This document shows positions 1-8,439 of a stretch of DNA of 48,708 nt, one piece after another. The position numbers and the translations under genes were made by a program. The stretch's first letter is position 1. Every line of letters begins with the position of its first letter. Below the pieces are notes generated by a model. The model worked only from the letters and a program-made list of their open reading frames with translations. It was not told the DNA's origin and ran no database searches. Source of the stretch: Pseudomonadota bacterium. Lineage in GTDB: Bacteria; Pseudomonadota; Gammaproteobacteria; Xanthomonadales; Xanthomonadaceae. The stretch lies in NCBI GenBank assembly GCA_018241125.1, contig JAFEEL010000005.1, positions 1 through 48,708 of the forward strand. Direction: 5' to 3'.

Positions 1-108
1 CGATCCTTGCGGCGATCCTTGCGGCGATCCTTGCGGCGATCCTTGCGGCGATCCTTGCGGCGATCCTTGCGGCGATCCTTGCGGCGATCCTTGCGGCGAT
101 CCTTGCGG
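1..108. repeat. 12-bp perfect tandem repeat, 9 copies
   Basis: Nine identical head-to-tail copies of CGATCCTTGCGG. Because 12 is a multiple of 3, copy-number change keeps the minus-strand frame open and only lengthens or shortens the Pro-Gln-Gly-Ser tract. The identical copies suggest recent expansion by slippage; the array may continue beyond the left edge. Confidence 0.97.
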
Positions 109-183
109 CGATCGCGTGCCGCGCTGCGCCGCCCCGCGTTGATCCCACGGCGAAGGTCGCCTCGACTGGTCACGCTTGTCCAT
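1..183 (-). CDS. Partial CDS with Pro-Gln-Gly-Ser repeats (3' end outside window)
   Basis: An open frame starts at ATG 183-181 and runs off the left edge of the window without a stop (61 codons seen). A strong ribosome binding site (GGGAGGTG) lies five bases before this ATG, and the start overlaps the last 14 bases of the acetyltransferase gene, so the two are probably translationally coupled. The first 25 residues are hydrophilic and basic ([17 protein letters not shown]...). The rest is nine perfect Pro-Gln-Gly-Ser units encoded by the 12-bp tandem repeat. No domain is visible in the part present; the repeat looks like a disordered N-terminal extension ahead of a domain lying beyond the window. 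Function not recognised. The start is well supported by the ribosome binding site and uninterrupted frame. Confidence 0.6.
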   Translation of the reverse strand, partial: MDKRDQSRRPSPWDQRGAAQRGTRSPQGSPQGSPQGSPQGSPQGSPQGSPQGSPQGSPQGS

Positions 184-715
184 CAAGCACCTCCCTCGTG
201 ATCGCGAAAACGTGCAGATCGAGCAGGCGCTCGCCCTTGACCACCTGCCGCCGCAACACCGCTTCACGCGCGAATCCGCAGCGTTCGAGCACGCGCATCG
301 ACGCCGGATTGTCGGCGAATACGCGCGCCTGCACACGATACAGGCGCAGTTCGCGCCAAGCGTGCGGCAGCAGCGCGCGCACCGCCGCCGTCACGATGCC
401 CTCGCCCCAGTAGGCGCGCCCGAGCCAGAACCCCAACTCGGCACTGTGACGTTCCACGCCTTCGCCCGGGATCAGGCCGATGCTTCCGGCCGCCTCGCCG
501 TTGACCTCGATTGCATACGATTTCTCGACGGCCACGTGCAGCGCGTGGGCGATGAAGGCGTGCGCGTCGTCTGCCGTGTACGGATGCGGAAAACGATCGC
601 CCAGACAGCGCGCTACCTGCGCATTGTTGGCATGCACGACCAGTGCGTGCACGTCGTCCGCGCGCCAGTCGCGCAGGCAAAATCCAGCGGCGTCGATGCG
701 TTCGGGCCAGGTCAT
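170..715 (-). CDS. GNAT family N-acetyltransferase (RimJ/RimL-like)
   Basis: 181 residues, the usual size for the RimJ/RimL-type acetyltransferases that move an acetyl group from acetyl-CoA to an amino group (protein N-terminus, antibiotic or small amine). Visible features are the N-terminal LRDWRADD strand/helix, the central AELGFWLGRAYWGEGIVTAA segment with the acetyl-CoA binding loop (W-G-E-G-I-x-T), and the C-terminal NPASMRVLERCGF motif, all typical of this subfamily. The substrate cannot be told from sequence. The gene lies 63 bp downstream of the marR-like gene on the same strand and overlaps the next gene by 14 bp, so the three may be co-transcribed. Confidence 0.9.
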   Translation of the reverse strand: MTWPERIDAAGFCLRDWRADDVHALVVHANNAQVARCLGDRFPHPYTADDAHAFIAHALHVAVEKSYAIEVNGEAAGSIGLIPGEGVERHSAELGFWLGRAYWGEGIVTAAVRALLPHAWRELRLYRVQARVFADNPASMRVLERCGFAREAVLRRQVVKGERLLDLHVFAITREVLDGQA

Positions 716-778
716 CGCAGCGTGGCTTTGCGCGGATGCCCCGCACGATAGCAGGCGCGGAGGCTTCCGATCAGGCGC

Positions 779-1216
779 TCACGGGCGCGCGCCGCCCAGC
801 CGCTGCTTGAGTACGGCCATCACCCGCGCGGTCGCTTCCAGGTCTTGGCTGGCAATGCCGGCAAAGACTTCTTCGACCAGATCGGCGGCGATGCGATCCA
901 CCCCCGCCATCACCCGCGCCGAACCCGGTGCCAGATACAAGCGCCAGCAACGGCGATCTTTGGGGTCGGGACGGCGCTCGACGAAGCCGGCCTTTTCCAG
1001 ACGATCGAGCACACGCCCGACCGCGATTGGAGCCAACTCCAGCGCATCGGCCAGATCGACCTGGGTCAGGCCCTGCGCCCGCGCGATCCGGCGCAATGCT
1101 CGCCATTGCACGCGGGTCAGTTCCAGATGTGCCGCACGACGGTCGAACTCGCGGCGGTATAACCGCGTGACGTCGCCGATGGTGAAACCGAGCCGCGCGT
1201 TGAAGGATGAATCCAT
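779..1216 (-). CDS. MarR family transcriptional regulator
   Basis: 145 residues, typical for MarR proteins, which are dimeric winged-helix DNA-binding repressors often released by aromatic ligands. A helical dimerisation region is followed by the winged helix: residues about 50-75 (LTQVDLADAL, then the recognition helix APIAVGRVLDRLEKAG) and a wing around 80-96 with the family-typical DPKDRR turn. The start is ATG 1216, directly preceded by a promoter-like sequence whose predicted transcription start is at or next to the ATG. The following GNAT gene could be a target or operon partner. The ligand is unknown. Confidence 0.92.
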   Translation of the reverse strand: MDSSFNARLGFTIGDVTRLYRREFDRRAAHLELTRVQWRALRRIARAQGLTQVDLADALELAPIAVGRVLDRLEKAGFVERRPDPKDRRCWRLYLAPGSARVMAGVDRIAADLVEEVFAGIASQDLEATARVMAVLKQRLGGARP

Positions 1217-1222
1217 GGCTCA

Positions 1223-1252
1223 CTATATAACTGCCGAGGATATGGATGGCAA
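1223..1252 (-). promoter_or_regulatory. Sigma70-like promoter of the marR-like gene
   Basis: On the minus strand TTGCCA (about 1252-1247) and TATATA (about 1229-1224) are separated by 17 bases, close to the sigma70 consensus. The first base of the ATG (1216) is the eighth base after the -10 hexamer, so transcription would begin at or one or two bases from the start codon, giving a leaderless or nearly leaderless mRNA. There is no room for a ribosome binding site. Confidence 0.6.
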
Positions 1253-1260
1253 GTGAATGC

Positions 1261-1420
1261 CTTCCACCGCCGCTCCCACAGACTCCGAAGCGGCGGAAGC
1301 ATTCAAGCTGTTGTGGGAGGGCCTTGACCAGCCTTCGGCCGTTGAACGACAAGCCCGATACAGGCACTGATCGCGGCTAGCAGCCGCTCCCACAAAAAAG
1401 CCCGTCTATCGCTCCCACAC
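1261..1420. repeat. Cluster of REP-like palindromic motifs
   Basis: The spacer between the marR-like gene and fba holds copies of the GCTCCCACA motif at 1272-1280, 1386-1394 and 1411-1419, with an opposite-strand TGTGGGAG at 1312-1319. CTTCCACCGCCGCT (1261-1274) and AGCGGCGGAAG (1290-1300) are a second inverted pair. Such GTGGGAGC motifs are common intergenic REP elements in Pseudomonas and Xanthomonadales. A role downstream of fba is not shown. Confidence 0.65.
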
Positions 1421-1480
1421 AAACGTGCCGCCCGCCGCTCCCGCCGACCGGGGACGGTCGCAACCGATCACCGCAACCGC

Positions 1481-2485
1481 TCAACCCTCCCACTGCCCCA
1501 GCGCGGCCAGACCGTTGTCGCGGGCGCGCGCGTGCACCATCTTCTGCGCCTCGCCGACGTTCGCCTTGAGATCCTTCGCCCAGATCTTCAGCGCCGCCGA
1601 CTGCATGGCGCGGCCGTAGCTGAACGACAACGGCCACGGGTGCGGGCCCATGCGGTTCATCGCGTCCAGGTGCGCGGTGGCGTCGCGGTCGGACTGGCCG
1701 CCGGACAGAAACACGATCCCCGGCAGCGCGGCCGGCACGGTGCTCTTCAGGCAGCGCAGCGTCTCTTCGGCGACTTCCTCCACGCCGGCCTGCTCCGGGC
1801 AATCCTTGCCCGATACCACCATGCTGGCCTTGAGGATGGTGCCTTCGAGCATCACGTTGTGTTCGTAGAGCGCGCCGAACAACGAGCGCAGCACCACCTC
1901 GGTGACCTCGTAGCACACCGCGATGTCGTGGTCGCCGTCCATCAGCACTTCGGGTTCGACCATCGGCACGATGCCCGCTTCCTGGCACAGCGCGGCATAG
2001 CGCGCCAGTGCGTGCGAGTTGGCCTCGATGCAGGTGCCCGAGGGCATCTCCTCGCCGATGGTGATCACCGCGCGCCACTTGGCGAAGCGCGCGCCCAACG
2101 CGGCGTATTCCTTCAGCCGGTCGCGCAGGCCGTCCAATCCTTCGGTGACCACCTCGCCGGGAAAACCGGCCAGCGCCACCGGGCCCTTGTCCACCTTGAT
2201 GCCCGGGATGATCCCGGCCTTGGCCATCACCAGCGCGAAGGGCACGCCGTCGGTCGTCTTCTGGCGCAGGGTTTCGTCGTACAAGATCGCGCCGGAGATG
2301 TGCTCGCCGAGGTTCGGCGTAGTCAACAACATCTCGCGGTACGCACGGCGGTTTTCTTCGGTGTTTTCCACGCCCACCGAATCGAAGCGCTTCTTGATGG
2401 TGTTGGTGGATTCGTCGATGGCGATGATGCCCTTGCCCGCGGCCACCATGGCCTGGGCGGTTTCGGCAAGCTGGTCGATGCTCAT
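1481..2485 (-). CDS. fba: Class I fructose-bisphosphate aldolase
   Basis: 334 residues. Class I aldolase reversibly splits fructose 1,6-bisphosphate into glyceraldehyde 3-phosphate and dihydroxyacetone phosphate through a Schiff base on lysine, without a metal. The N-terminal GKGIIAIDESTNTIKKRF block is the signature of the eukaryote-like class I family, and the Schiff-base lysine is in EGTILKASMV near residue 220. Further family blocks are KWRAVI, VEPEVLMDGDHD and FLSGGQSD. The start at ATG 2485 gives the normal N-terminus. It shares the minus strand with pyruvate kinase, but the two are separated by a plus-strand PNGase A-like gene. Cytoplasmic, glycolysis/gluconeogenesis. Confidence 0.96.
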   Translation of the reverse strand: MSIDQLAETAQAMVAAGKGIIAIDESTNTIKKRFDSVGVENTEENRRAYREMLLTTPNLGEHISGAILYDETLRQKTTDGVPFALVMAKAGIIPGIKVDKGPVALAGFPGEVVTEGLDGLRDRLKEYAALGARFAKWRAVITIGEEMPSGTCIEANSHALARYAALCQEAGIVPMVEPEVLMDGDHDIAVCYEVTEVVLRSLFGALYEHNVMLEGTILKASMVVSGKDCPEQAGVEEVAEETLRCLKSTVPAALPGIVFLSGGQSDRDATAHLDAMNRMGPHPWPLSFSYGRAMQSAALKIWAKDLKANVGEAQKMVHARARDNGLAALGQWEG

Positions 2486-2663
2486 GGCGCAGATCCGGTC
2501 GTGGCGGGGAAAGCAGGGAATTATACCGGAGCGCGCGCCAGGGCTGTGCGCGGGTCAGCGCGGGGCGGCATCACGCGGGCTTCATTTTCACAAACGCCTT
2601 GCTAGATTCGCTCGTCCCGCGCACTCGCGTGAGCCCACCATCACCCACAGCCGAGCACTGGCC

Positions 2664-4436
2664 ATGCAACCGAACTCGAACGCCAATCGTCGACGCCCAC
2701 TCGCCTTGTTGATCGCCTGCGCACTGGCAGGCATCGCCGCCACGGCGACCGCCAGTGCCGGGGTCGTCGGCCCGCCGATCCCGATCGGGCAAAAAGGCGT
2801 GGCCACCCCCGATCCGCTGGTGCCGGTGCCACCGGTCAGACCGTGCGTGGTGAAGCTGTACACCGCCACGTCGGCCACCGGCACGTTCAACGACTACGCC
2901 AACCATCCGTTCAACTACACGCCGCCGGCAAACTGCCCCGGCCCGTGGAACAAAGTCGTGTTCAAGGCCGATTTCAGCGTCTCCAAGGGCCGCCAGTTCG
3001 ACCGCACCGCCGCGCTGTGGATCGGCGGCGCCAACGTATTTTTCGGCACCACCCAGGAACCCAGTTCCAAGGTCAGCCCACGCTGGCACGTCGAGCGCGA
3101 CGTGACCGACCTGTCGGCGCTGCTCGGCGTCGCGCATCCGGCCAATGTCGCCCTCTACAACATCTACAACGCGACCTACAACGGCTCGATCACCGGCAGC
3201 GCCGAACTGGATTTCTATCCGGCTTCGAGTACGTACCCGGCTGCCAAGGCGCCCGACGTGGTGGTGGGGCTGACCTCCGACCCGGCCGGTTCCTACGCGT
3301 ACATCGACACCGACGGCAACCCGCTGGCGCGCACGCTCAGCTTGCCGGCCAACGCCGAGCGCGCCTACCTGGACGTGATCGCGCAAGCGCAAAGCGGCGA
3401 CGAGTTCTGGTACACCTGCGCGCCGGATGCTTTCGCGGCCAGCCTCAACTCCTGCGGCGGCACCGCGTTCCGCGAGACGCAGGTCACCATCGATGGGCAG
3501 GAAGCCGGGATCGCACCGGTGTCGGCGTGGATCTTCACCGGCGGCATCGATCCCTACTTGTGGCGGCCCATCCCCGGCGTGCAGACGCTCAACTTCGTGC
3601 CGTTCCGGGTCGATCTGACCCCGTTCGTCGCCCTGCTCGACAACGGCCAGCCGCACACCATCGCGCTGCGCGTGGTCACCGGCGATTCGACCTTCCAGAA
3701 CGCCGGCCAGTATTTCGCCACCGCCGGCAACCTGCTGCTGTATCTCGATCACGGCAGCACGCAGGTCACCGGTTCGGTGCAACCGGTCATCGACACCGGC
3801 GTGCATCCGGCCACCACGACCACGCAATCGCCCGACCAGACGCAACTGACGTTCGACACCGTCTCGCGCCACAGTCTGCTGGCGATCGGCACGGCCAACA
3901 CCTCGCACGGCGTGGTGAAGTCCCGGGCCGCGCAGACGCTGGCGTTCGAGAACAAGCAGAACATCCTCAACACCGCCACCCAGTTCGAGCAGACGATCAA
4001 CCAGACCAGCACCGCGTCGTACAGCTCGTCGAGCAGCTGGCCGTCGGGCAGTTCTTACGACGCCCGCAACTGGTCGTTCCCGCTGAGCATGGACATCAAC
4101 TATGTGGTCGCCGGCGACGGCAGCGCCACGCAGACCACCACCGCCAATCAGGGCTACACGCGGGTGCAGATCCGCAATGGCCCGGACGGCTATTTCAGCA
4201 GCACGCGCAGCCAGTCGGCGAACCCGACCGACACACTGAACTTCGATTCCAACGGCAACTTCACCGGCCCGAGCGGACAAGGCAGTTCGTCGAGTTATTT
4301 CTTCAAGGACAACGCGGGTGCGTGCTACAGCCGCACGGTGAGCGCCGCATCGGGTGCGGTGACCGCAGTCAGCAATGGCGCCGGTTGCGGCAGCGGCCCG
4401 GCCGGAATCCCGGCGCAGGCCAACCCGCGGCACTGA
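2664..4436 (+). CDS. Secreted PNGase A-like protein (peptide-N4-asparagine amidase A family)
   Basis: 590 residues from ATG 2664, chosen because it begins a classic signal peptide (NRRRPLALLIACALAGIAATATASA). The mature part carries blocks of the peptide-N4-(N-acetyl-beta-glucosaminyl)asparagine amidase A family: F-K-A-D-F-S-V, RTAALWIGGANVFFGTTQEP, WHVERDVTDLSALL, and later LRVVTGDSTFQNAGQYFATAGNLLLYLD. Characterised members release N-linked glycans from glycopeptides. The exported protein may therefore deglycosylate plant or fungal glycoproteins. An open frame extends upstream to 2019 but crosses the start of fba and has no signal peptide there. It lies between fba and pyk on the opposite strand. 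The exact substrate is not shown. Confidence 0.8.
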   Translation: MQPNSNANRRRPLALLIACALAGIAATATASAGVVGPPIPIGQKGVATPDPLVPVPPVRPCVVKLYTATSATGTFNDYANHPFNYTPPANCPGPWNKVVFKADFSVSKGRQFDRTAALWIGGANVFFGTTQEPSSKVSPRWHVERDVTDLSALLGVAHPANVALYNIYNATYNGSITGSAELDFYPASSTYPAAKAPDVVVGLTSDPAGSYAYIDTDGNPLARTLSLPANAERAYLDVIAQAQSGDEFWYTCAPDAFAASLNSCGGTAFRETQVTIDGQEAGIAPVSAWIFTGGIDPYLWRPIPGVQTLNFVPFRVDLTPFVALLDNGQPHTIALRVVTGDSTFQNAGQYFATAGNLLLYLDHGSTQVTGSVQPVIDTGVHPATTTTQSPDQTQLTFDTVSRHSLLAIGTANTSHGVVKSRAAQTLAFENKQNILNTATQFEQTINQTSTASYSSSSSWPSGSSYDARNWSFPLSMDINYVVAGDGSATQTTTANQGYTRVQIRNGPDGYFSSTRSQSANPTDTLNFDSNGNFTGPSGQGSSSSYFFKDNAGACYSRTVSAASGAVTAVSNGAGCGSGPAGIPAQANPRH

Positions 4437-4455
4437 GATTGACGGCCATCATCGG

Positions 4456-4489
4456 CACCGTCGCGGCGGCTGACAGCGCCGCGACCGTG
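4456..4489. terminator. Hairpin between convergent genes
   Basis: CACCGTCGCGGCG and CGCCGCGACCGTG form a stem with one mismatch in 13 pairs and an 8-base loop. It lies between the stop codons of the PNGase A-like gene and pyk, which converge. No clear U-tract follows on either strand, so use as a bidirectional terminator is inferred from position and stem stability. Confidence 0.5.
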
Positions 4490-4508
4490 AAGCGGGAACT
4501 GGCGAGGC

Positions 4509-5978
4509 CTACAACTCCCCCAACCCGTCGGCGCCGCCGTCGGCATCCACTTCCAGCAACCGCAGGGTGTTGGTCGCCCCGCGCAGCTCCATGGTGTCGC
4601 CGCTGGTGAATACCAGCCGATCGCCGGCGGACAAAAATTCGTGGTCGAACAACAGCCGCACCGCGGCGCGGGCAGCATCGCGCGGCGGCAGGCCGCGGCT
4701 GTCGAATGCGATCGGGAACACGTCGCGCATCATCGCCATGCGCCGGCGCGCATCGGCGTGGCGCGACAGGCCGTAGATCGGCACCGGCGAGCGGTAGCGC
4801 GAGAGAAAACGCGCGGTGCCGCCCGACTCGGTGAGCACCACCACCGCGCGCACCTGGATGTGCTCGGTGAGGAACATGGTCGCCATCGCGATGGCTTGAT
4901 CGACCTGCTTGAGGCCGCGCTGGGCCGCCTCGAAATCGGTGTCGGCCTCGAACTGCCGCTCGGCGCCGAGGCAAATGCGCACCATCGCCTCCACCGCCTT
5001 CAACGGGTACTGGCCGGAGGCGGTTTCCGCCGACAGCATCACCGCGTCGGTGCCGTCGATCACCGCGTTGGCCACATCCAGCACCTCGGCCCGCGTGGGG
5101 ATGGGGTTTTCCACCATCGATTGCAGCATCTGGGTGGCGGTGATGACCACCTTGCCGCGATCGAGCGTTTCGCGGATGATTTTTTTCTGCAGGCCCGGCA
5201 GTTCGGCATCGCCGATCTCCACGCCCAGATCGCCGCGCGCAACCATCACCACGTCGGAGGCATCGATGATCTCCGCGAGGTTGTCGATGGCTTCGGCGCG
5301 CTCGATCTTGGCCACCATCGCCACCCGCGTGCCGCCGGCGGCGTGCGCGAGCTGGCGTGCTTCGTGCAGGTCGGCGGCGCTGCGGCAGAACGAGATGGCC
5401 ATGAAGTCCACGCCGATCCCGGCCGCCTGCGCGATGTCGGCGCGGTCCTTGTCGGTGAGTGCGCCCAGCGACAATCCGCCGCCGAGGCGATTGAGGCCCT
5501 TGCGGTCGGACAGCACGCCGTCGGTGAGCACCTCGGTGCGGATGTTCGTCCCCTCGATGGCGGTGACCTGCAGCGCGATCAGCCCGTCGTCGAGCAGCAA
5601 GGTGTCGCCCGGCTGCACGTCGTGCACCAGCCCGAGGTAACTCATGCCCACGCGGTGCGCATCGCCCGGGGCGGCATCGGCGCGGCACTCCAGCACGAAC
5701 ACTTCACCGCGCTTGATTTGCACTGATCCATTTGCGAAGCGTTCGACGCGGATCTTCGGCCCCTGGAAGTCGGCCAGGATGCCGACCTCGCGGCGCAGCC
5801 GGTCGGCGATGGCGCGCACCTGCGCGACCCGGCGCGCGTGGTCGATGCTCTGCCCGTGCGAGAAGTTCAGGCGCACCACGTCTACGCCGGCGGCGATCAG
5901 CGATTCGAGCACGCCCGGCGCGTCGGTGGCCGGCCCGAGGGTAGCGAGGATGCGGGTGCGACGCAGTTGGTCGTTCAT
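4509..5978 (-). CDS. pyk: Pyruvate kinase
   Basis: 489 residues. Pyruvate kinase transfers phosphate from phosphoenolpyruvate to ADP, the last step of glycolysis. In order: N-terminal RRTRILATLGPATD, VVRLNFSHG, FQGPKIRVERF, the B domain (about 70-170), VAKIERAEAIDN with the catalytic lysine, VMVARGDLGVEIG (metal and phosphate binding), ITATQMLQSM, and the C-terminal allosteric domain. ATG 5978 was chosen because the family's N-terminal strand starts there; the frame runs on to 6032 without family sequence. The neighbour fba is also glycolytic. pgk, often next to pyk in Xanthomonadales, is not in this window. Confidence 0.96.
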   Translation of the reverse strand: MNDQLRRTRILATLGPATDAPGVLESLIAAGVDVVRLNFSHGQSIDHARRVAQVRAIADRLRREVGILADFQGPKIRVERFANGSVQIKRGEVFVLECRADAAPGDAHRVGMSYLGLVHDVQPGDTLLLDDGLIALQVTAIEGTNIRTEVLTDGVLSDRKGLNRLGGGLSLGALTDKDRADIAQAAGIGVDFMAISFCRSAADLHEARQLAHAAGGTRVAMVAKIERAEAIDNLAEIIDASDVVMVARGDLGVEIGDAELPGLQKKIIRETLDRGKVVITATQMLQSMVENPIPTRAEVLDVANAVIDGTDAVMLSAETASGQYPLKAVEAMVRICLGAERQFEADTDFEAAQRGLKQVDQAIAMATMFLTEHIQVRAVVVLTESGGTARFLSRYRSPVPIYGLSRHADARRRMAMMRDVFPIAFDSRGLPPRDAARAAVRLLFDHEFLSAGDRLVFTSGDTMELRGATNTLRLLEVDADGGADGLGEL

Positions 5979-6041
5979 GGCGGCCCGATCATCGCATGCC
6001 AACCACATGCCGCGCAGCCATCGTGCCGACAATCACCGCAG

Positions 6042-8438
6042 TCAGCTTCGTTTCGTCGGCATCGCGCTCGGAGCCTGTGGCGCGGCGTCCGACGCCTTCG
6101 GCGGCGGCTGCAAATAGGCGCGGTGCGTCTGATACAGGCCCAACCGTTCGCGCATCCGTGCCGCCGTATCGGTGTGTGGCTCGACGCCGGCGATGGCCTG
6201 TTGCTGGCTGACGATGGCAGCGGCGAAGTCGCCAGTGGCCGCCTGACAAGCCGCCACGGTATCGAGTTCTCCGGCAGTGCGATCTGCCGGCGCGATGCGG
6301 GCGATCGATTGCAAGCCGCGCGCCGGATTGCGGGCGGCCGCATCCGGCGCCGTGCACAACGCCCACGCCATCTCGTTCCAAGCCACCGTATAACCCTGCG
6401 CCGCCGCCTGCTGCCACAGGGCGATGGCGCGCTCTTGGTCGGCCGGCAGGGCGACGCCCAGAAACAGCAGGTCGGCCGCCTGTGCTGCGACCGCCGGCTC
6501 AGGCTTGGCCAGCGCCTTGTCCAGCCAGCGTTTGGCACCATCCGCATCGCGCACCCCGAAGCGGCCGCCGTACAAGTCCTGCGCCAGCGCAAGCGCCGAC
6601 CCGGCGTTGCCGGCATTGGCATCGTGTTCGAGCAAGGCACGTGCGCCGGCCGGATCCCGACGCGTGCCGTGTCCATCGAGCATCAGGGCGGCCAAAGCCC
6701 GCCGCGCTTGTGCCGCCTCCGGTGTTTCCGGCGTTGCCTCGGCAAACGTGCGATAAATCTTGGCCGCCAACTGTGCGTTGCCTTCCCCGGCTTGTACCAA
6801 CGCCGGATAATCGCCTTCGGCCAGACGCGCGAGCGCGAACATCGCCGACGTATCGCCGGCCCGAGCCGCCGGCAGCAGCCATGCCACCGCCAACCGCAAG
6901 GACTCCGGGTCGTGCGTCTGGTCGGCATGGATCAGACCGACATAGCGCATCGCAGGCACGTTCCCATCCATGCCGGCAGTGCGCGCCCACTGCAGAGCCT
7001 GCACCGGATCGGGCGCCACGCCGGGATGGTTGCCGCCGAGGTAGATCGTCCACAGGCGGACGGCGGCGGCGGCTCGATCGGAGTCCGGTGCATGCATTGC
7101 GTACAAGGTCTGGGCAGCCTGCACCACTTCCGGCCAAGCCTTCTCGCGTGCCGATGCGGACAACAGATAGCGCTGTTCCATGTAAGCCAAGCCTGCCGTC
7201 CGTACCTGCGCGCGCAGCGCCAGCACTCGTGCCGGGTCGGCCTGCAGCTTGTCGGTGCGACCGAGAAGTTGCAGCGCGACACCGGCCGCCAGCGCATCGC
7301 CCTTGTCGGCAGCGGTGAGCAATTGCACGAGCGCCCATTGCGGCAGATCGGTGGCGTCAGATGCGAAATCTTGATCGAGATCGAGATACCGCTGGAATGC
7401 CGCACCGGTTCCCAGGGTCTTGGCTGCGCCCAGCAACAATGTTCGCGCGGCAGCGTCGTCGTGTTTGACATCTTGGCCGCGCAGGTAGGCATAGGCGAGC
7501 GCCAGCATCGCCTGCGCACTCCCTTTCTCCGCAAAATCGAGCAGGTGATCGACCGCCTTGCCGGTGCAGGCCGCGTCCGGGTGCGCGACGCAATAACGAT
7601 TCAGAACGAGCGCGCTGGAAAGGTCGCTGCGCTTGGTCAGTTGTGCGATCAGCGCGGAGCGTCGTTCGGACGTCATTCCATCGAGCGCGTCGAGCGTGGC
7701 CGGCAGCCCATCCTTCTGCGTGTAATCCTTGAAAAACGAATCGGCGAGATCCTCAAACGACCCCACCAACAGCAATGGCACCTCCGCGGCGGATGGCTTG
7801 TGCACCAGCTTGAGTCGATTGCGCAGCAAGTCGAATGAAAGCTCGCGTTCGCGCCCGCTGGCCGGATCACGCAAGCCCACACGCCAGCGCAATCCAGCTT
7901 GCAGGTCAGACACGTCGAAATACGAATAGATCAGATGCTCGCCGCTGGCATCGATCAACGCCGTTCCATCGGCCGTTGCATACAGGCCGATGGCGGTCCT
8001 GCCATCGTCGGGCGGCAGGCCTGCGAGCATCTGCCGCAGCACCGTTGCGAAAGCTTGCTCGCTATGTGCCGCTTCGGCCGCATTACCCAACGCCTGCGCG
8101 CAGCGTCGTTTGTAGTACCACACCGCCAAGCCGAAGGGATCGTGGCGCGCCGCCGCATCCAACGCCACCGCCTGCGCCCGACACGCGGCAATGTCGGTCT
8201 TGCCGTCGCCGGCTTTGTCGTTGGCGTCCCTGAGCCGCTGCACCACGTCGACGGCTCCATCGACCGACGCCAGCGTGGCTTGCGCCTGAAACCGCGCTTG
8301 CAAGGCGGCGGCCGTATCGGCCGTTGGCGCAGGGAACTCCGGCAAAGGCGCATCGACAGCAAGCGCCGACGCAGGCAGACCGCACACCAGCGCAGCCGTC
8401 AGGAAAACCACGCGCAGGTCCGTTCCGGTAGATGGCAT
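6042..8438 (-). CDS. Exported Sel1-repeat (TPR-like) protein
   Basis: 798 residues with a signal peptide (LRVVFLTAALVCGLPASALA). From about residue 270 to 760 it consists of Sel1-like repeats, recognisable by A-x-x-x-L-A-x-x-Y/L...G and AAARTLLLGAAKTLG-type helices (for example AMLALAYAYLRGQDVKHDDAAARTLL... and ALALAQDLYGGRFGVRDADGAKRWL). Sel1 arrays are protein-interaction scaffolds. Residues 25-260 have no family I recognise. It starts one base after the stop of the upstream DUF3857 gene, so the two are translationally coupled and probably act together in the periplasm. The specific role is unknown. Confidence 0.75.
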   Translation of the reverse strand: MPSTGTDLRVVFLTAALVCGLPASALAVDAPLPEFPAPTADTAAALQARFQAQATLASVDGAVDVVQRLRDANDKAGDGKTDIAACRAQAVALDAAARHDPFGLAVWYYKRRCAQALGNAAEAAHSEQAFATVLRQMLAGLPPDDGRTAIGLYATADGTALIDASGEHLIYSYFDVSDLQAGLRWRVGLRDPASGRERELSFDLLRNRLKLVHKPSAAEVPLLLVGSFEDLADSFFKDYTQKDGLPATLDALDGMTSERRSALIAQLTKRSDLSSALVLNRYCVAHPDAACTGKAVDHLLDFAEKGSAQAMLALAYAYLRGQDVKHDDAAARTLLLGAAKTLGTGAAFQRYLDLDQDFASDATDLPQWALVQLLTAADKGDALAAGVALQLLGRTDKLQADPARVLALRAQVRTAGLAYMEQRYLLSASAREKAWPEVVQAAQTLYAMHAPDSDRAAAAVRLWTIYLGGNHPGVAPDPVQALQWARTAGMDGNVPAMRYVGLIHADQTHDPESLRLAVAWLLPAARAGDTSAMFALARLAEGDYPALVQAGEGNAQLAAKIYRTFAEATPETPEAAQARRALAALMLDGHGTRRDPAGARALLEHDANAGNAGSALALAQDLYGGRFGVRDADGAKRWLDKALAKPEPAVAAQAADLLFLGVALPADQERAIALWQQAAAQGYTVAWNEMAWALCTAPDAAARNPARGLQSIARIAPADRTAGELDTVAACQAATGDFAAAIVSQQQAIAGVEPHTDTAARMRERLGLYQTHRAYLQPPPKASDAAPQAPSAMPTKRS

Positions 8439-8439
8439 G

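Noticed and set aside
7-201. Plus-strand frame of Arg-Ser-Leu-Arg repeats
   Set aside because: It is the opposite strand of the 12-bp repeat; the minus-strand frame has a strong ribosome binding site and coupling to the GNAT gene, this one has neither.
4641-5726. Long plus-strand frame opposite pyruvate kinase
   Set aside because: Antisense shadow of a clearly conserved gene in GC-rich DNA; composition His/Arg/Ala-rich with no domain.
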